Shown here: one piece after another, positions 23,826 to 33,279 of the stretch | How positions within the stretch are numbered: the stretch's first letter is position 1 | Layout of the letters: each line of letters begins with the position of its first letter | NCBI GenBank assembly: GCA_963742865.1 | Contig: CAVUNW010000011.1 | Span: 124,001 to 188,000, forward strand | Source: Bog-532 sp963742865 | GTDB lineage: Bacteria > Actinomycetota > Actinomycetes > Streptosporangiales > Streptosporangiaceae | DNA: 64,000 bases | Reading direction: 5' to 3' | The notes under the pieces: model-generated | What the model was told of the DNA's origin: nothing | Seen by the model: only the letters and a program-made list of their open reading frames with translations | Database searches by the model: none | Made by a program: the position numbers and the translations under genes

Positions 23826-24458
23826 ATGCAGAACCTCACCGCGACGAGCCAGCCAGGTCACGGCCGCCGGGAAGACGTCACTAACCAGCAGGTTCCCGTG
23901 GCCTACGGGACAGCGCTGCGCGCGGTGGCGAACTGCGCCGCCCGTACCGTCCCGTCGCTCGTCGGCCGCCGCATCCACCTTCGCCGCGACCACCTCGGGA
24001 TGCGTCTGCGCTTCGCCGACGGGACGTCGGCCCCGGTGTACCGGGAGACCGTCGCCGGCCCCGGCGTGGCGCACGACCCGTGCGTGCTGGTGGTCCGGTT
24101 CCGGCTGCGGGGTGTGCGCGGGTTCGGGCATGTGATCTTCCGCCGGGAGAGCCTGCTCAACACTCCGCTGTTCGTAGGCTTTCCCGGGTTCGTCTCGAAA
24201 CTGTGGCTGAGCCACGACGAGCACGGCTTCTACCGCGGACTGTATGAGTGGGACGGCCCGGCCCGGGCCGAGCACTACGCGCGCAGCCTGTGGCGGGTGC
24301 TGGCCCTCGTTTCGGTGCCCGGGTCGATCGGGTACCAGGTCCTGCCCGGTATCCGCCCGGCCGACGCCCTCAGCGGGGCGTCGGTGCCAGCTGGCGGGGC
24401 GCAGCCGGGTGCAGGTAAGTGGTGGCGGGTAGCCGGGCCAGATGACATCACCGCCTGA
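23826..24458 (+). CDS. Conserved actinobacterial protein of unknown function
   Basis: 210 residues, cytosolic. Distinctive stretches: GRRIHLRRDHLGMRLRFADG, PVYRETVAGPGVAHDPCVLV, LLNTPLFVGFPGFVSKLWL, GLYEWDGPARAEHYARSLWR. These are found in a common actinobacterial protein next to flavin-dependent oxidoreductases (from memory); the second half resembles small monooxygenase-type alpha/beta barrels, but I cannot assign a reaction. Its last 17 bases overlap the start of the FAD monooxygenase, so the two are co-translated and probably work together. Confidence 0.7.
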   Translation: MQNLTATSQPGHGRREDVTNQQVPVAYGTALRAVANCAARTVPSLVGRRIHLRRDHLGMRLRFADGTSAPVYRETVAGPGVAHDPCVLVVRFRLRGVRGFGHVIFRRESLLNTPLFVGFPGFVSKLWLSHDEHGFYRGLYEWDGPARAEHYARSLWRVLALVSVPGSIGYQVLPGIRPADALSGASVPAGGAQPGAGKWWRVAGPDDITA

Positions 24459-26013
24459 CGTCCTGGTGGCCGGGGCCTGCCCGGCCGGGCTGACCCTGGC
24501 GTTGCAGGCCCACGACCACGGGGCCCGGGTGCGTATCGTCGAGCGGCGGCCGGAGACCTTCCGTCCGTCACGGGCCCTGATCGTCCACTCCAGGACGCTG
24601 GAGGTGCTTCGCCCGCTCGGTGTCACGGCGGAACTGCTGGCCCGGGCGGACACGGCTCCGCAAGTCAGGCTGCACATGGCTTCCCGCACGGTCCGCGCGC
24701 AACTGGCCGGCCTGGCGCTGCCGGACACCGCGTTCCCCCACCTGTCGCTGGTGCGCCAGGCGGACGTGGAAAGGGTGCTCTCGGACGCGCTCGCGGATCG
24801 CGGGGTGCGGGTAGAACGTGGCACCGAACTGACCCGGGTGCGCGACGACGCGGACGCCGCGCGGGTGCGGCTGCGGTCGGAACGCGGATCCGAGGAGGTC
24901 GCCTGCCGTTTCGTCGCGGGCTGCGACGGGCCCGCCAGTACGGTGCGGGAGCAGGCCGGGATCGGCTGGCCGGGCGGGCCGTACCCGGTTGAGGTGGTGC
25001 TCGCGGACGCCGATATCGACGGGAGCCTCGAAGCAGGCGTCGCGCATGTCGTTGCCGCGCGGGACGGGCTGATATTCGTCTTCGCCCTCGGTGAGCGGGC
25101 CGCGTGGCGGCTGCTGGTGACCCGGCCGGCCAGCGGTGAGCCGGTCCCATTCGGGGTGCCCGGTCCGCCGGTCGCGGCCGCAGAACTGCAGGCGCTGCTG
25201 GACCAGGCTGGCCTGGACGTGCGCATCACCCGCCTGGCCTGGTCGGCGCGGGTACGCCTGCAGCACCGGGTGGCGGCCCGGTTCCGCCAGGGGCGGCTGT
25301 TCCTCGCCGGAGATGCCGCCCATGCCTATTCGCCCGCCACCGGTCAGGGAATGAATGCCGGTATCCAGGACGCGGCGAACCTGGGCTGGAAACTGGCGTT
25401 CGCCGTTGCCGGAACCGCGGACCCGGCCCTGCTCGGCTCCTACGACCCGGAACGGCGGCCGGTGGCACGCGAGGTTCTGGCCATGACGCACCTGGTCTTC
25501 TGGGCTGAAGCCGCCACCGGCCGCATCCCGTCGTTCCTGCGCGGAGTGCTGGCACCGTGTGCCGCTCCCGCCGTGCCGGCACTGCTGGGCCGGCGCCGCC
25601 TGGTCGCCGCGGGCATCCGCCTGCTGTCGCAGTTGCGGGTGGGGTATGCCCGCAGCCCGCTGTCGGTGGAAGGGGCCCCGCGCCTGGCCGGCGGCCCCCG
25701 GGCCGGGCAACGGCTGCCGGATGCGACCGTAACCTGCGCCGGCCACCGGGCCCGGTTGCATGAGCTGCTCGCCCGCCCGGGGATACACGTGCTCCTGCAC
25801 CGCGACGCGGTCCAGATCGAGAAGCTGCCGTTCGGCCGCCATGTCACCTTTCACCGGCTCACCAGCAGCCCTGGACGCGGCCTGGTGGCCGTCCGCCCCG
25901 ACGGCTACGTCGGCTTCCGGTGCGGGTCCGCCGAGGTCCGGCAGCTGAGCGACTGGCTGGCCGGCATCGGCGCCACCGGCCGGGCTGCCGTATCGGTGCC
26001 CGAAAGGCCGTGA
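24442..26013 (+). CDS. FAD-dependent aromatic-ring monooxygenase (PHBH class)
   Basis: 523 residues. Rossmann start VLVAGACPAGLTLALQAHDHG with GACPAG in place of the usual GAGPAG/GGGPVG; the middle motif FVAGCDGPASTVREQAG is the DG fingerprint, and RLFLAGDAAHAYSPATGQGMNAGIQDA is the GD motif with the FAD ribityl site. A C-terminal thioredoxin-like domain (about residues 410-520) is typical of the phenol hydroxylase-like branch. It would hydroxylate an aromatic or polyketide-like substrate with NAD(P)H and O2. Translationally coupled to the preceding gene. Substrate unknown. Confidence 0.85.
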   Translation: MTSPPDVLVAGACPAGLTLALQAHDHGARVRIVERRPETFRPSRALIVHSRTLEVLRPLGVTAELLARADTAPQVRLHMASRTVRAQLAGLALPDTAFPHLSLVRQADVERVLSDALADRGVRVERGTELTRVRDDADAARVRLRSERGSEEVACRFVAGCDGPASTVREQAGIGWPGGPYPVEVVLADADIDGSLEAGVAHVVAARDGLIFVFALGERAAWRLLVTRPASGEPVPFGVPGPPVAAAELQALLDQAGLDVRITRLAWSARVRLQHRVAARFRQGRLFLAGDAAHAYSPATGQGMNAGIQDAANLGWKLAFAVAGTADPALLGSYDPERRPVAREVLAMTHLVFWAEAATGRIPSFLRGVLAPCAAPAVPALLGRRRLVAAGIRLLSQLRVGYARSPLSVEGAPRLAGGPRAGQRLPDATVTCAGHRARLHELLARPGIHVLLHRDAVQIEKLPFGRHVTFHRLTSSPGRGLVAVRPDGYVGFRCGSAEVRQLSDWLAGIGATGRAAVSVPERP

Positions 26014-26067
26014 GCATGGTGACTTTCCGCCCTGCTGCCTGACGCCGCCCGCTAACACGGTGGTGGT

Positions 26068-28422
26068 ATGGCGACGACGATTGTTCACCGGATGCGGGCG
26101 TGGCTGGGCGGGCGGTCGGCGCTGCTACTGCTGGCCGTCACAGCTCTGGGCCTGGCTGGTGGCGGTCTGGCCGCCCTGGCCGGGGCGGAAGCGGTGCGGG
26201 ATGCGCTGTGGCTGGCCACGGCGGCGGCCGGGCTCGGGTACGCGTCGTGGGCCACGGCCGCCAGTATCCGCCGAGGCCGGATCGGGGTCGACGTCATCGC
26301 CCTGCTCGCGCTGGCCGGGGCCATGGCCGTCGGGGAGCTGCTCGCCGCCGCCGTGATCGCCGTCATGCTTACCAGCGGGCGGGCGCTGGAGGAGTGGGCC
26401 GACGGGCGGGCCCAGCGGGATCTTCGTGCGCTGCTGGCGCGCGCACCGCGGACCGCGCGGCGGTACCGTGACGGGTCATTGGAGACCGTGCCGCTGGCGG
26501 AGATTGCCGTCGGCGACCTGCTGCTGGTGGCGCCGGGCGACGTGGTGCCGGTCGACGGCACCGTCGCCGGCGGGGCCGCGGTGCTGGACGAGTCCGCGCT
26601 GACCGGGGAGGCGCTGCCGGTCGAGCGGCGCCTCGGGGACAGCGTGCGCAGCGGCGTGCTGAACGCGGGCGGCCCTTTCGACCTGCACGCCGTCACGAAC
26701 GCTGCCGACAGCACCTACGCGGGCATCGTCCGTCTGGTGGCCGAGGCAGAGAACTCACAAGCACCGTTTGTCCGGCTCGCTGACCGGTACGCGCTATGGT
26801 TCCTGCCGCTGACGCTGGCGGTGGCCGGGGCGGCCTGGGCGCTGGGCGGGCCCGCCCGGGCGGTCGCGGTCCTGGTCGTGGCCACGCCGTGCCCGCTTAT
26901 CCTGGCCGCGCCGGTGGCGCTGGTCTCGGGCCTGTCCGCCGCCGCGCGCCGGGGGGTGGTGGTGAAGAACGGCGGTGTGCTGGAGCGCCTGGCTCAGTGC
27001 CGAACGCTGCTGCTGGACAAGACCGGGACACTGACCGTCGGCCAGCCCGCCGTGACCGGTATCGTCCCGGCGGGCTGGCTGCCGTCCGGCGAGATCCTCC
27101 GGCTGGCGGCGTCTCTGGACCAGGTCTCCGGGCATGTGCTGGCGGGGGCGGTCGTCCGCGCGGCGGCCGGACGTGACGGCCGGCTGGTCCTGCCCGACGA
27201 CGCGGCCGAGGTGGCGGGCCAGGGAATCAGCGGAACGGTCGCCGGTCACCATGTGGTGCTGGGGCGCGCGGAATGGGCCGGGGTGAGCGGCACCCCGCCG
27301 TGGGTGAAGACGGTCCGCCGGCGGGCGCGGCTCGACGGGGTCCTGACCGTGTTCGTCGCGGTCGACCATCGGCCGGCGGGCGCGCTGCTGCTGGAGGACC
27401 GGATCAGGCCCGATGCCCGGGCCACGATCCGGGCGCTGCGCAGCGGTGGTATCCGGCGGATCGTGCTGGCCACCGGGGACCGCGCCGAGGTCGCCGACGC
27501 GGTCGGCGCAATCACCGGCGTGGACGAAGTCCTGGCGGCCCTCAGCCCGGCTGGCAAACTGGACGCGGTCCGCCGCGAACAGGGCCATGGGCCCGTCATC
27601 ATGACCGGCGACGGGATCAACGACGCGCCCGCCCTCGCCCTGGCTGATGTCGGGGTCGCGATGGGAGCGCGCGGCTCTACCGCCTCCTCCGAAGCCGCCG
27701 ACGCGGTGCTCACCGTGGACCGCCTCAGCCGGCTCGGTGAGGTCACCGCGCTCGCTCGCCGGACCCGCCGGATCGCCCGGCAGAGCGTGCTGGCCGGAAT
27801 GGGGATGTCGCTGGCGGCCATGGGCGTGGCCGCGGCCGGGCTGCTGCCGGCGGTATGGGGGGCGCTGCTGCAGGAAGCCATTGACGTGGCCGTGATCCTC
27901 AACGCCCTGCGGGCGCTGCGGCCCGCGGCGCCCGGCCCGCGGCTCGGTGCCGCTGATACCGCGCTCACCAAGCGGTTCCGCGACGAGCACGAAATGATCC
28001 GCGCGGGCATCGATGAGGTCCGCGCCGCCGCTGATGCGCTGACCGTTGCGCCGCCTGCGGAGGCGATCACCCGGGTCCGCCATGCGTACGCCGTGCTCAT
28101 CAGCCAGATCGAGCCGCACGAAAATGCCGAGGAGGCGGAGCTGTACCCGATGGTGAACCGGGCGCTCGGCGGAGACGACCCAACGGCTCCGATGAGCCGG
28201 GCCCACGCCGAGATTACCTACCAGATCGCCCGCCTCGGCCGGTTCCTCGACGACATCGGCGACCAGGTCCCCGACGAGGCGGCCCTCGCCGACCTGCGCA
28301 GCCTGCTCTATGGGCTGGATGCCATCCTGCGGCTGCACACCATCCAGGAGGACGAGACCTACCTGTCGCTCGGCGACACAGCCGATGAATCTCCCCCGGT
28401 GCCGATGCCGGCCAGGGAGTGA
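26068..28422 (+). CDS. Heavy-metal-type P1B ATPase with fused C-terminal hemerythrin domain
   Basis: 784 residues. The first ~630 are a P1B-type ATPase: actuator DESALTGEALPVE, helix motif VVATPCPLILAAPVALVSG (CPL rather than CPC), phosphorylation site LLLDKTGTLTVG with D317, SGHVLAGAV (HP-type motif) and MTGDGINDAPALALADVG. No N-terminal CxxC metal domain. Residues about 632-770 form a hemerythrin bundle: FRDEHEMI, SQIEPHENAEEAELYP, RAHAEITYQ and LRLHTIQEDETYL supply the His/Glu di-iron ligands. The fusion implies that metal transport is tuned by O2, NO or iron (inference). It fits the low-oxygen theme; the gene follows the monooxygenase by 54 bases. Confidence 0.88.
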   Translation: MATTIVHRMRAWLGGRSALLLLAVTALGLAGGGLAALAGAEAVRDALWLATAAAGLGYASWATAASIRRGRIGVDVIALLALAGAMAVGELLAAAVIAVMLTSGRALEEWADGRAQRDLRALLARAPRTARRYRDGSLETVPLAEIAVGDLLLVAPGDVVPVDGTVAGGAAVLDESALTGEALPVERRLGDSVRSGVLNAGGPFDLHAVTNAADSTYAGIVRLVAEAENSQAPFVRLADRYALWFLPLTLAVAGAAWALGGPARAVAVLVVATPCPLILAAPVALVSGLSAAARRGVVVKNGGVLERLAQCRTLLLDKTGTLTVGQPAVTGIVPAGWLPSGEILRLAASLDQVSGHVLAGAVVRAAAGRDGRLVLPDDAAEVAGQGISGTVAGHHVVLGRAEWAGVSGTPPWVKTVRRRARLDGVLTVFVAVDHRPAGALLLEDRIRPDARATIRALRSGGIRRIVLATGDRAEVADAVGAITGVDEVLAALSPAGKLDAVRREQGHGPVIMTGDGINDAPALALADVGVAMGARGSTASSEAADAVLTVDRLSRLGEVTALARRTRRIARQSVLAGMGMSLAAMGVAAAGLLPAVWGALLQEAIDVAVILNALRALRPAAPGPRLGAADTALTKRFRDEHEMIRAGIDEVRAAADALTVAPPAEAITRVRHAYAVLISQIEPHENAEEAELYPMVNRALGGDDPTAPMSRAHAEITYQIARLGRFLDDIGDQVPDEAALADLRSLLYGLDAILRLHTIQEDETYLSLGDTADESPPVPMPARE

Positions 28423-28649
28423 GGCAGCCTCGGCTCCTCGGCTCCATTTGAGCGCATCGGCGGGAGCCGATGTGCTCACGACTACCCCCGCAGGACTCTT
28501 TTCAGTGAGAGCGCCAGTGAAGCTACTGATTGCGGTTCTAATCCGCCTGCGTATCGTCGGATCGAACGCTGAACGCCGATGGAAGGAACCGGTCGACGGC
28601 GGGCCTCGCAGCATCACATGGACCCCATCCCCAGGAAGGACCTGTCCTC

Positions 28650-28787
28650 ATGTCCCATCACCTTGATACACCGCTGGCGAGCCAGAACGGCCAGCTCTAC
28701 ATCGACGATCTGTACGGGAGAAAGGCGTTCTCGGAGACTTCTCGCCCGTGGCCGTCACGATTTGAGGGCCAGGAGCCCGGTTCCTGA
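28650..28787 (+). pseudogene. N-terminal remnant of a DUF4331 protein
   Basis: From ATG 28650 the translation is MSHHLDTPLASQNGQLYIDDLYG followed by KAFSETSRPWPSRFEGQEPGS and a stop, 45 residues. The first 22 residues match the very conserved beginning of DUF4331 proteins (S-H-x-x-D-T-P-L-A ... D-x-x-D-L-Y), normally several hundred residues long. The remainder is missing; the 3' end overlaps the end of the heme oxygenase gene. A truncated leftover, probably after a deletion. Confidence 0.6.
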
Positions 28788-29390
28788 GGCGGCACCGGCA
28801 GCGCTGCTTGCCCAGGTGCTGAACGCGGCGAATGCCTGGATCGCGGTCTGCTGAGCCAGTTGCCTGCCCTGCTTGCTCTTAACGTACTGGTCGGCGAGCT
28901 GGCCCAGGTCACGCCACATCGGCTGAGTGCGGTCGCCGTGGCCGTCGAGGAACCTTACCGGCACCGGACCGAGGCGGCCTTCGATGCGACGCCGCAGGAC
29001 CCGGCCGCCCAGGGTGGCCCCTTCGGTGACGTACAGAGTTCCCCACACCGCGCCGGGAGCGGCCAGGGTCGGCAACCCGGTGGCTTCGGGTAGCGATGCG
29101 CCAGTGACGCCAAGATCGGTCAGGTCCGCGGCCAGTGCACCTAGTCGTTGCCGCGCCGGCCAGCCGACCGCTGACGGCAGTTCCTGGTGACCCAGCAGCC
29201 GCTCCAGGGGTGCCTGAAAACCCCATAGGACACAGAGCAATGCCGCATAAGTGGCGAGGCTATCCGGTCGCGCCAGCCCCGCCAGGCTCGCCTCGGCCTG
29301 GGCATGCGCCGCACGAGTGGATCCCCGTAGCTGCGCCCAGAGGAAGCCGTGCCGCGGTCCCGGCGTCACCGCACCAGCGTAACTGGGCAC
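28755..29390 (-). CDS. bphO: Biliverdin-producing heme oxygenase (BphO type)
   Basis: 211 residues, start GTG 29390. LRGSTRAAHAQAEASL supplies the proximal heme ligand H29, and VWGTLYVTEGATLGGRVLRRRI is the distal glycine-rich helix of heme oxygenases. It opens heme to biliverdin, CO and iron. It is divergent from the bacteriophytochrome gene with only about 90 bases between the starts, so it should supply its biliverdin chromophore. The last residues (GTGLLALKS) overlap the DUF4331 remnant on the other strand. Confidence 0.85.
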   Translation of the reverse strand: MPSYAGAVTPGPRHGFLWAQLRGSTRAAHAQAEASLAGLARPDSLATYAALLCVLWGFQAPLERLLGHQELPSAVGWPARQRLGALAADLTDLGVTGASLPEATGLPTLAAPGAVWGTLYVTEGATLGGRVLRRRIEGRLGPVPVRFLDGHGDRTQPMWRDLGQLADQYVKSKQGRQLAQQTAIQAFAAFSTWASSAAGAASGTGLLALKS

Positions 29391-29477
29391 ATTGCTTTTG
29401 GCATCGGCTGGATTAGCCTCGTCCTAGAAACGTCTGGGCTCTGGGGCCACGCTCGTCACGGCCGTGCAGGAGGCAGC

Positions 29478-31766
29478 ATGACAGACGAAAAGCAACCCAG
29501 GCTGTCAGCGCGTGAGGTGGCCGCGGAGTATGCCACCGGTACCTTCTTCGACATCACCGAATGCGCTCGTGAGCCGATTCACCTCCTGGGCTCGGTGCAG
29601 TCACATGGCGCTCTGCTGGCCCTGGCCGAGCCCGGGCTTGCTGTCGAAGTGGCCAGCGCGAATACAGCCGCGCTGCTGGGAGTGGCGCCGGGGGCGCTGC
29701 TGGGCTTGCCGGTAGCAGACATTCTCGGCGCAGAACAGGCCAGCCAGATTCGCGAGGCGGCCTCTGGTGAGGACAGCGTGGCCGCGATCGTTCCGGTTCG
29801 GCTGGAGGAGCGGGCGAAGGAGTACCAGCTGGAAGTCAGCGTGCACCGTGGCGATGGCCTCATGATCTGCGAGTTCGAGCCGCCCGCCGATCGTCCATTC
29901 CTGTTCTCGTCGTTCTATCCGGGTGTGCGGCGCGCATTGCTCCAGCTCGAGGGCACGCGGACGGTGACGGCGCTGTGTGAGGCCGCGGTGAGGCAAGTCC
30001 GGGCCTTCACCGGCTATGACCGTGTAGTGGCCTACCGTTTTGATGGTGACGGGCCGGGTGAGGTGATCGCGGAGGATGCCGGGCCCGGCTGGGAACCGTG
30101 GCTAGGGCTGTGGTTCCCGGCGATCGACGTGCCGCCGCAGGCGCGGCGGCTTTACCTGCAGAACTGGATCCGGGTCATTGCCGACGTCGACGACCGCGGC
30201 GCGCCATTGGTACCTCCGCTGCGGCCGGGCACGCAGCGGCCGCTGGACTTGTCCGGTTCGGCGCTGCGCACCGTGTCGGATTATCACCTGGAATACCTAC
30301 GGAACATCGGCGTGCGCGGCTCGATGTCGGTGTCGCTCATCAAGAACAGCCGCCTCTGGGGACTGATCGCCTGCCACAGCGGCACGCCCCGGCAGCTGAC
30401 TGCCGATCAGCGCGCGGCGTGCGAGATGTTCGGTATCGCGCTGTCGCTGCAGCTGGCCAGCGTCGAGCATCGCCAGCGCGCAGAGGGCGAGGCCCGGGTG
30501 CAGCGAATCCTGCAGCAGATAACCGATGCCGTCGGCACCGGCGCGCCAGAACATTTCGGCGAGCGCATCGTCACGGCCTCCGCTCAGCTGCGCAACCTGG
30601 TCAGCGCCGATGGTCTCTACGTGCGCTTCGGCGCCGACTCACACGCATCCGGCCTGGTACCGGATCTGCCAGGGCTGCCGGCCTTGCTGGCGCGCCTGCC
30701 CTCGGTGCCCGCGGGCCGGGCATGGTCCACTCACCGCCTGGGTGAGGAGCTAGGCGAGCTGGCTCATCTGGCTGGCGACTGCGCCGGCCTGCTGATGGTG
30801 CCGTTGAGTTCCGGGGGTGATGTGCTGGCCTGGTTCCGCGGGGAGGTATCGCGCACGCTGCGGTGGGCCGCCGATCCGGAGCGCCCGGTCGTCACGGGCA
30901 GCCAGGGGCAGCGACTGACCCCGCGCGGCTCCTCCACGGTGTGGCAGGAGACGGTGCGCGGACAGAGCCCGCCGTGGTCGGCCGGTGAGGACGGCATCGC
31001 CGAGGAGGCGTACCGGGCCTTGTTCGAGGTCGCAGTGCGGCGCGCGGCGGCGCTGAACGCCGCCAACGCCGAGCTCGCGCGCAGCAGCGACGAACTTGAG
31101 GCGTTCACCCATGCCACCGAGGGCCTGAAGGAACCTCTCCGGGGGATCGTCGGCGACGCCGCTTCCGTCATGCAGGATTCGGCCGCGCTTGACGACGCGA
31201 CCGCGAAACGGCTGAACACCATCCACGGCCTCGCCTTGCGCATGGATGAGCTGCTGAACTCGCTACTGGAATACTCGCGTCTGGGCCGGGCCGACCTGCG
31301 CGTGGCGCCGGTGCCGCTGGACGATGTGCTCGACGACGTCGAGGAATTCCTCGCCGCCCGGTTCGTCGAGGCCGGCGTGCAGCTACGCCGTCCTATGGGC
31401 CTCGGCACCGTTTCCAGTGACCGCATCCGGCTGCAGGAGGTGCTGGTCAATTTGATCAGCAACGGCATCAAGTACGCCGCGGCGGAACCGCCACGCTGGG
31501 TGGAGGTCGGCCGTGAGGCCGCCGTGCCACCCGATGGTGAGCGGCCGGTGCACGCTTTCTACGTTCGTGACAATGGCATCGGCATCCCAGCCGAGCAGCA
31601 GGAAGACATCTTCCGGATCTTCCGGCGTTTGCACGCGCCGGGCGCTCACGGGGGTGGTGCGGGCGCTGGGCTGACTATCAGCCGGCGCATCGTCGAACGC
31701 CATGGCGGGCAGTTGTGGGTTCGTTCGACGCCAGGGCAGGGCGCCACGTTCTACTTCACGCTCTAA
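29478..31766 (+). CDS. bphP: Bacteriophytochrome with degenerate kinase H-box
   Basis: 762 residues from ATG 29478 (AGGAGG upstream). PAS domain with biliverdin-attachment Cys C29 (ITECAREPIHLLGSVQSHGA), GAF domain (LWFPAIDVPPQARRLYLQNW, the PASDIP motif changed to PAIDVP; the chromophore-pocket His in SDYHLEYLRNIGVRGSMSV), and PHY domain with tongue motif PRGSSTVWQETVRGQSPPW. The output module ends with intact ATP-binding motifs (LVNLISNGIKYAA, DNGIGIP, GAGAGLTISRRIV). However the H-box reads EAFTHATEGLKEPLRGI where the family has ...ASHDLKEPLR: the phosphoacceptor His is missing. It may act without autophosphorylation, or through another residue. Red/far-red light sensor. Confidence 0.9.
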   Translation: MTDEKQPRLSAREVAAEYATGTFFDITECAREPIHLLGSVQSHGALLALAEPGLAVEVASANTAALLGVAPGALLGLPVADILGAEQASQIREAASGEDSVAAIVPVRLEERAKEYQLEVSVHRGDGLMICEFEPPADRPFLFSSFYPGVRRALLQLEGTRTVTALCEAAVRQVRAFTGYDRVVAYRFDGDGPGEVIAEDAGPGWEPWLGLWFPAIDVPPQARRLYLQNWIRVIADVDDRGAPLVPPLRPGTQRPLDLSGSALRTVSDYHLEYLRNIGVRGSMSVSLIKNSRLWGLIACHSGTPRQLTADQRAACEMFGIALSLQLASVEHRQRAEGEARVQRILQQITDAVGTGAPEHFGERIVTASAQLRNLVSADGLYVRFGADSHASGLVPDLPGLPALLARLPSVPAGRAWSTHRLGEELGELAHLAGDCAGLLMVPLSSGGDVLAWFRGEVSRTLRWAADPERPVVTGSQGQRLTPRGSSTVWQETVRGQSPPWSAGEDGIAEEAYRALFEVAVRRAAALNAANAELARSSDELEAFTHATEGLKEPLRGIVGDAASVMQDSAALDDATAKRLNTIHGLALRMDELLNSLLEYSRLGRADLRVAPVPLDDVLDDVEEFLAARFVEAGVQLRRPMGLGTVSSDRIRLQEVLVNLISNGIKYAAAEPPRWVEVGREAAVPPDGERPVHAFYVRDNGIGIPAEQQEDIFRIFRRLHAPGAHGGGAGAGLTISRRIVERHGGQLWVRSTPGQGATFYFTL

Positions 31767-31881
31767 CCGGCGGGCTAGCCGTCGGTCAGGCAACGTCTCC
31801 GTGTGCGGCGTGTGAGCGGGTCGCCAGCGTCATGGTCCGGACAAGTGAAGTGGGTGCGTGGCTGACCGCCCGGAGGTGGAC

Positions 31882-33120
31882 ATGGCTAGACAGCGAGTCC
31901 TGGGAATGATTCTGGCAGGCGGCGCGGGTGAGCGCCTTGCGCCTTTGACCGCGGACCGGGCCAAAGCAGCTGTTCCCTTCGGCGGCCTGTACCGGCTGGT
32001 GGATTTTGCGTTGTCCAACCTGGTCAATGGGGGTATCCGCCGGATCTGCGTGCTTACCCAGTACAAGAGCCACAGCCTGGACCGGCATATCACCACCGCC
32101 TGGCGGCTCAACAGCCTGCTAGACGACTATGTGGCGCCGGTCCCGGCGCAGCAGCGGCTCGGCCCGCGCTGGCAGACCGGCTCGGCGGACGCGATCTACC
32201 AGTCGCTGAACCTCATTTATGACGACCGGCCCGACCTCGTGGCGGTCTTCGGGGCCGACCACGTATACCGGATGGACCCGATGCAGATGATCGACCAGCA
32301 CACGGCCTGGGGTGCGGGAGTCACGGTAGCGGCGATTCCCGTACCGAGGATGCAGGCGACGGACTTCGGCGTGGTGCAGACCGCGCCGGACGGCCACCGC
32401 ATCAAGGCGTTCCTGGAAAAGCCCGCCGACCCTCCGGGGCGGCCTGGCCAGCCGGATGAGGCATTCGCGTCTATGGGCAACTACATGTTCGACCGGGATG
32501 TGCTGGTGGAGTCGTTGAAGCAGGACGCAGCCGACGACGGCAGCGGGCACAGCATCGGCGGCGACATCATCCCCATGCTGGTGCGACAGGGCGCCGCACA
32601 CGCCTATGACTTCCTGCAGAATAAAGTTCCCGGTACCCAGACGTCCGACGTGGACCACTGGCGGGACGTCGGAACGCTCGATTCCTATTTCGACGCGCAC
32701 ATGGACATGTGCGCGGTGCATCCGTTGTTCAACCTGTACAACGACTGGTGGCCGATCCTGACCCAGGTGCCTTCGCAACCGCCGGCCAAGCTCGTGCATG
32801 ACGAAGGCGGCCGCATGGGCCGGGCGATCGATAGCCTGATCACCAACGGCGTCGTCATCTCTGGCGGCCTGGTGCGTAACTCGGTCCTGTCGCCGGGAGC
32901 CCGGGTGGAAAGCTATTCCCTGGTGGACCGGGCAGTGATAATGCACAATTCCCGTGTCAGCCACCGGGCCATCGTCCAGAACGCCATTCTGGACAAGAAT
33001 GTAGTAGTCCTGGAGGGCGCTACGGTCGGGGTGGACAGGGAGCACGACCGGGCCCACGGTTTCACGATGTCCAGCGGCGGCATCACCGTGGTCGGCAAGG
33101 GACAAGTGGTGACGCCATGA
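31882..33120 (+). CDS. glgC: Glucose-1-phosphate adenylyltransferase
   Basis: 412 residues from ATG 31882 (GGAGGTGGAC before it). GMILAGGAGERLAPLTADRAKAA is the nucleotidyltransferase motif, then YRLVDFALSNLVNGGIRR, GSADAIYQSL, FGADHVYRMD and FLEKPADPPG; the C-terminal half is a left-handed beta-helix (ISGGLVRNSVLSPGARVESY). It makes ADP-glucose for glycogen or maltosyl-trehalose-type glucan. Length matches the family. It follows the bacteriophytochrome by 115 bases on the same strand; a light- or stress-linked glucan store is possible but only inferred. Confidence 0.94.
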   Translation: MARQRVLGMILAGGAGERLAPLTADRAKAAVPFGGLYRLVDFALSNLVNGGIRRICVLTQYKSHSLDRHITTAWRLNSLLDDYVAPVPAQQRLGPRWQTGSADAIYQSLNLIYDDRPDLVAVFGADHVYRMDPMQMIDQHTAWGAGVTVAAIPVPRMQATDFGVVQTAPDGHRIKAFLEKPADPPGRPGQPDEAFASMGNYMFDRDVLVESLKQDAADDGSGHSIGGDIIPMLVRQGAAHAYDFLQNKVPGTQTSDVDHWRDVGTLDSYFDAHMDMCAVHPLFNLYNDWWPILTQVPSQPPAKLVHDEGGRMGRAIDSLITNGVVISGGLVRNSVLSPGARVESYSLVDRAVIMHNSRVSHRAIVQNAILDKNVVVLEGATVGVDREHDRAHGFTMSSGGITVVGKGQVVTP

Positions 33121-33279
33121 CCGCCAGCAACCCTGACCACGCACCCACGTTACGCTCCTCGACGCACGCCCGCCGCCGGCAGCGGCCCTCAGGTTCCTCG
33201 AAGCCCGCTAGCCCGGGTTGCGGCGGAAAGTCTTGCTAGCCGCAATGCTGGGGCGCTGTACGCCTGGCACCATGATCGT

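Noticed and set aside
26794..28617. 607-codon minus-strand frame
   Set aside because: Antisense of the P-type ATPase-hemerythrin gene; no conserved motif.
28636..28655. GGACCTGTCC before the DUF4331 remnant as a DosR box
   Set aside because: The spacing between the GGAC and GTCC arms is too short to match GGGAC-N4-GTCCC.
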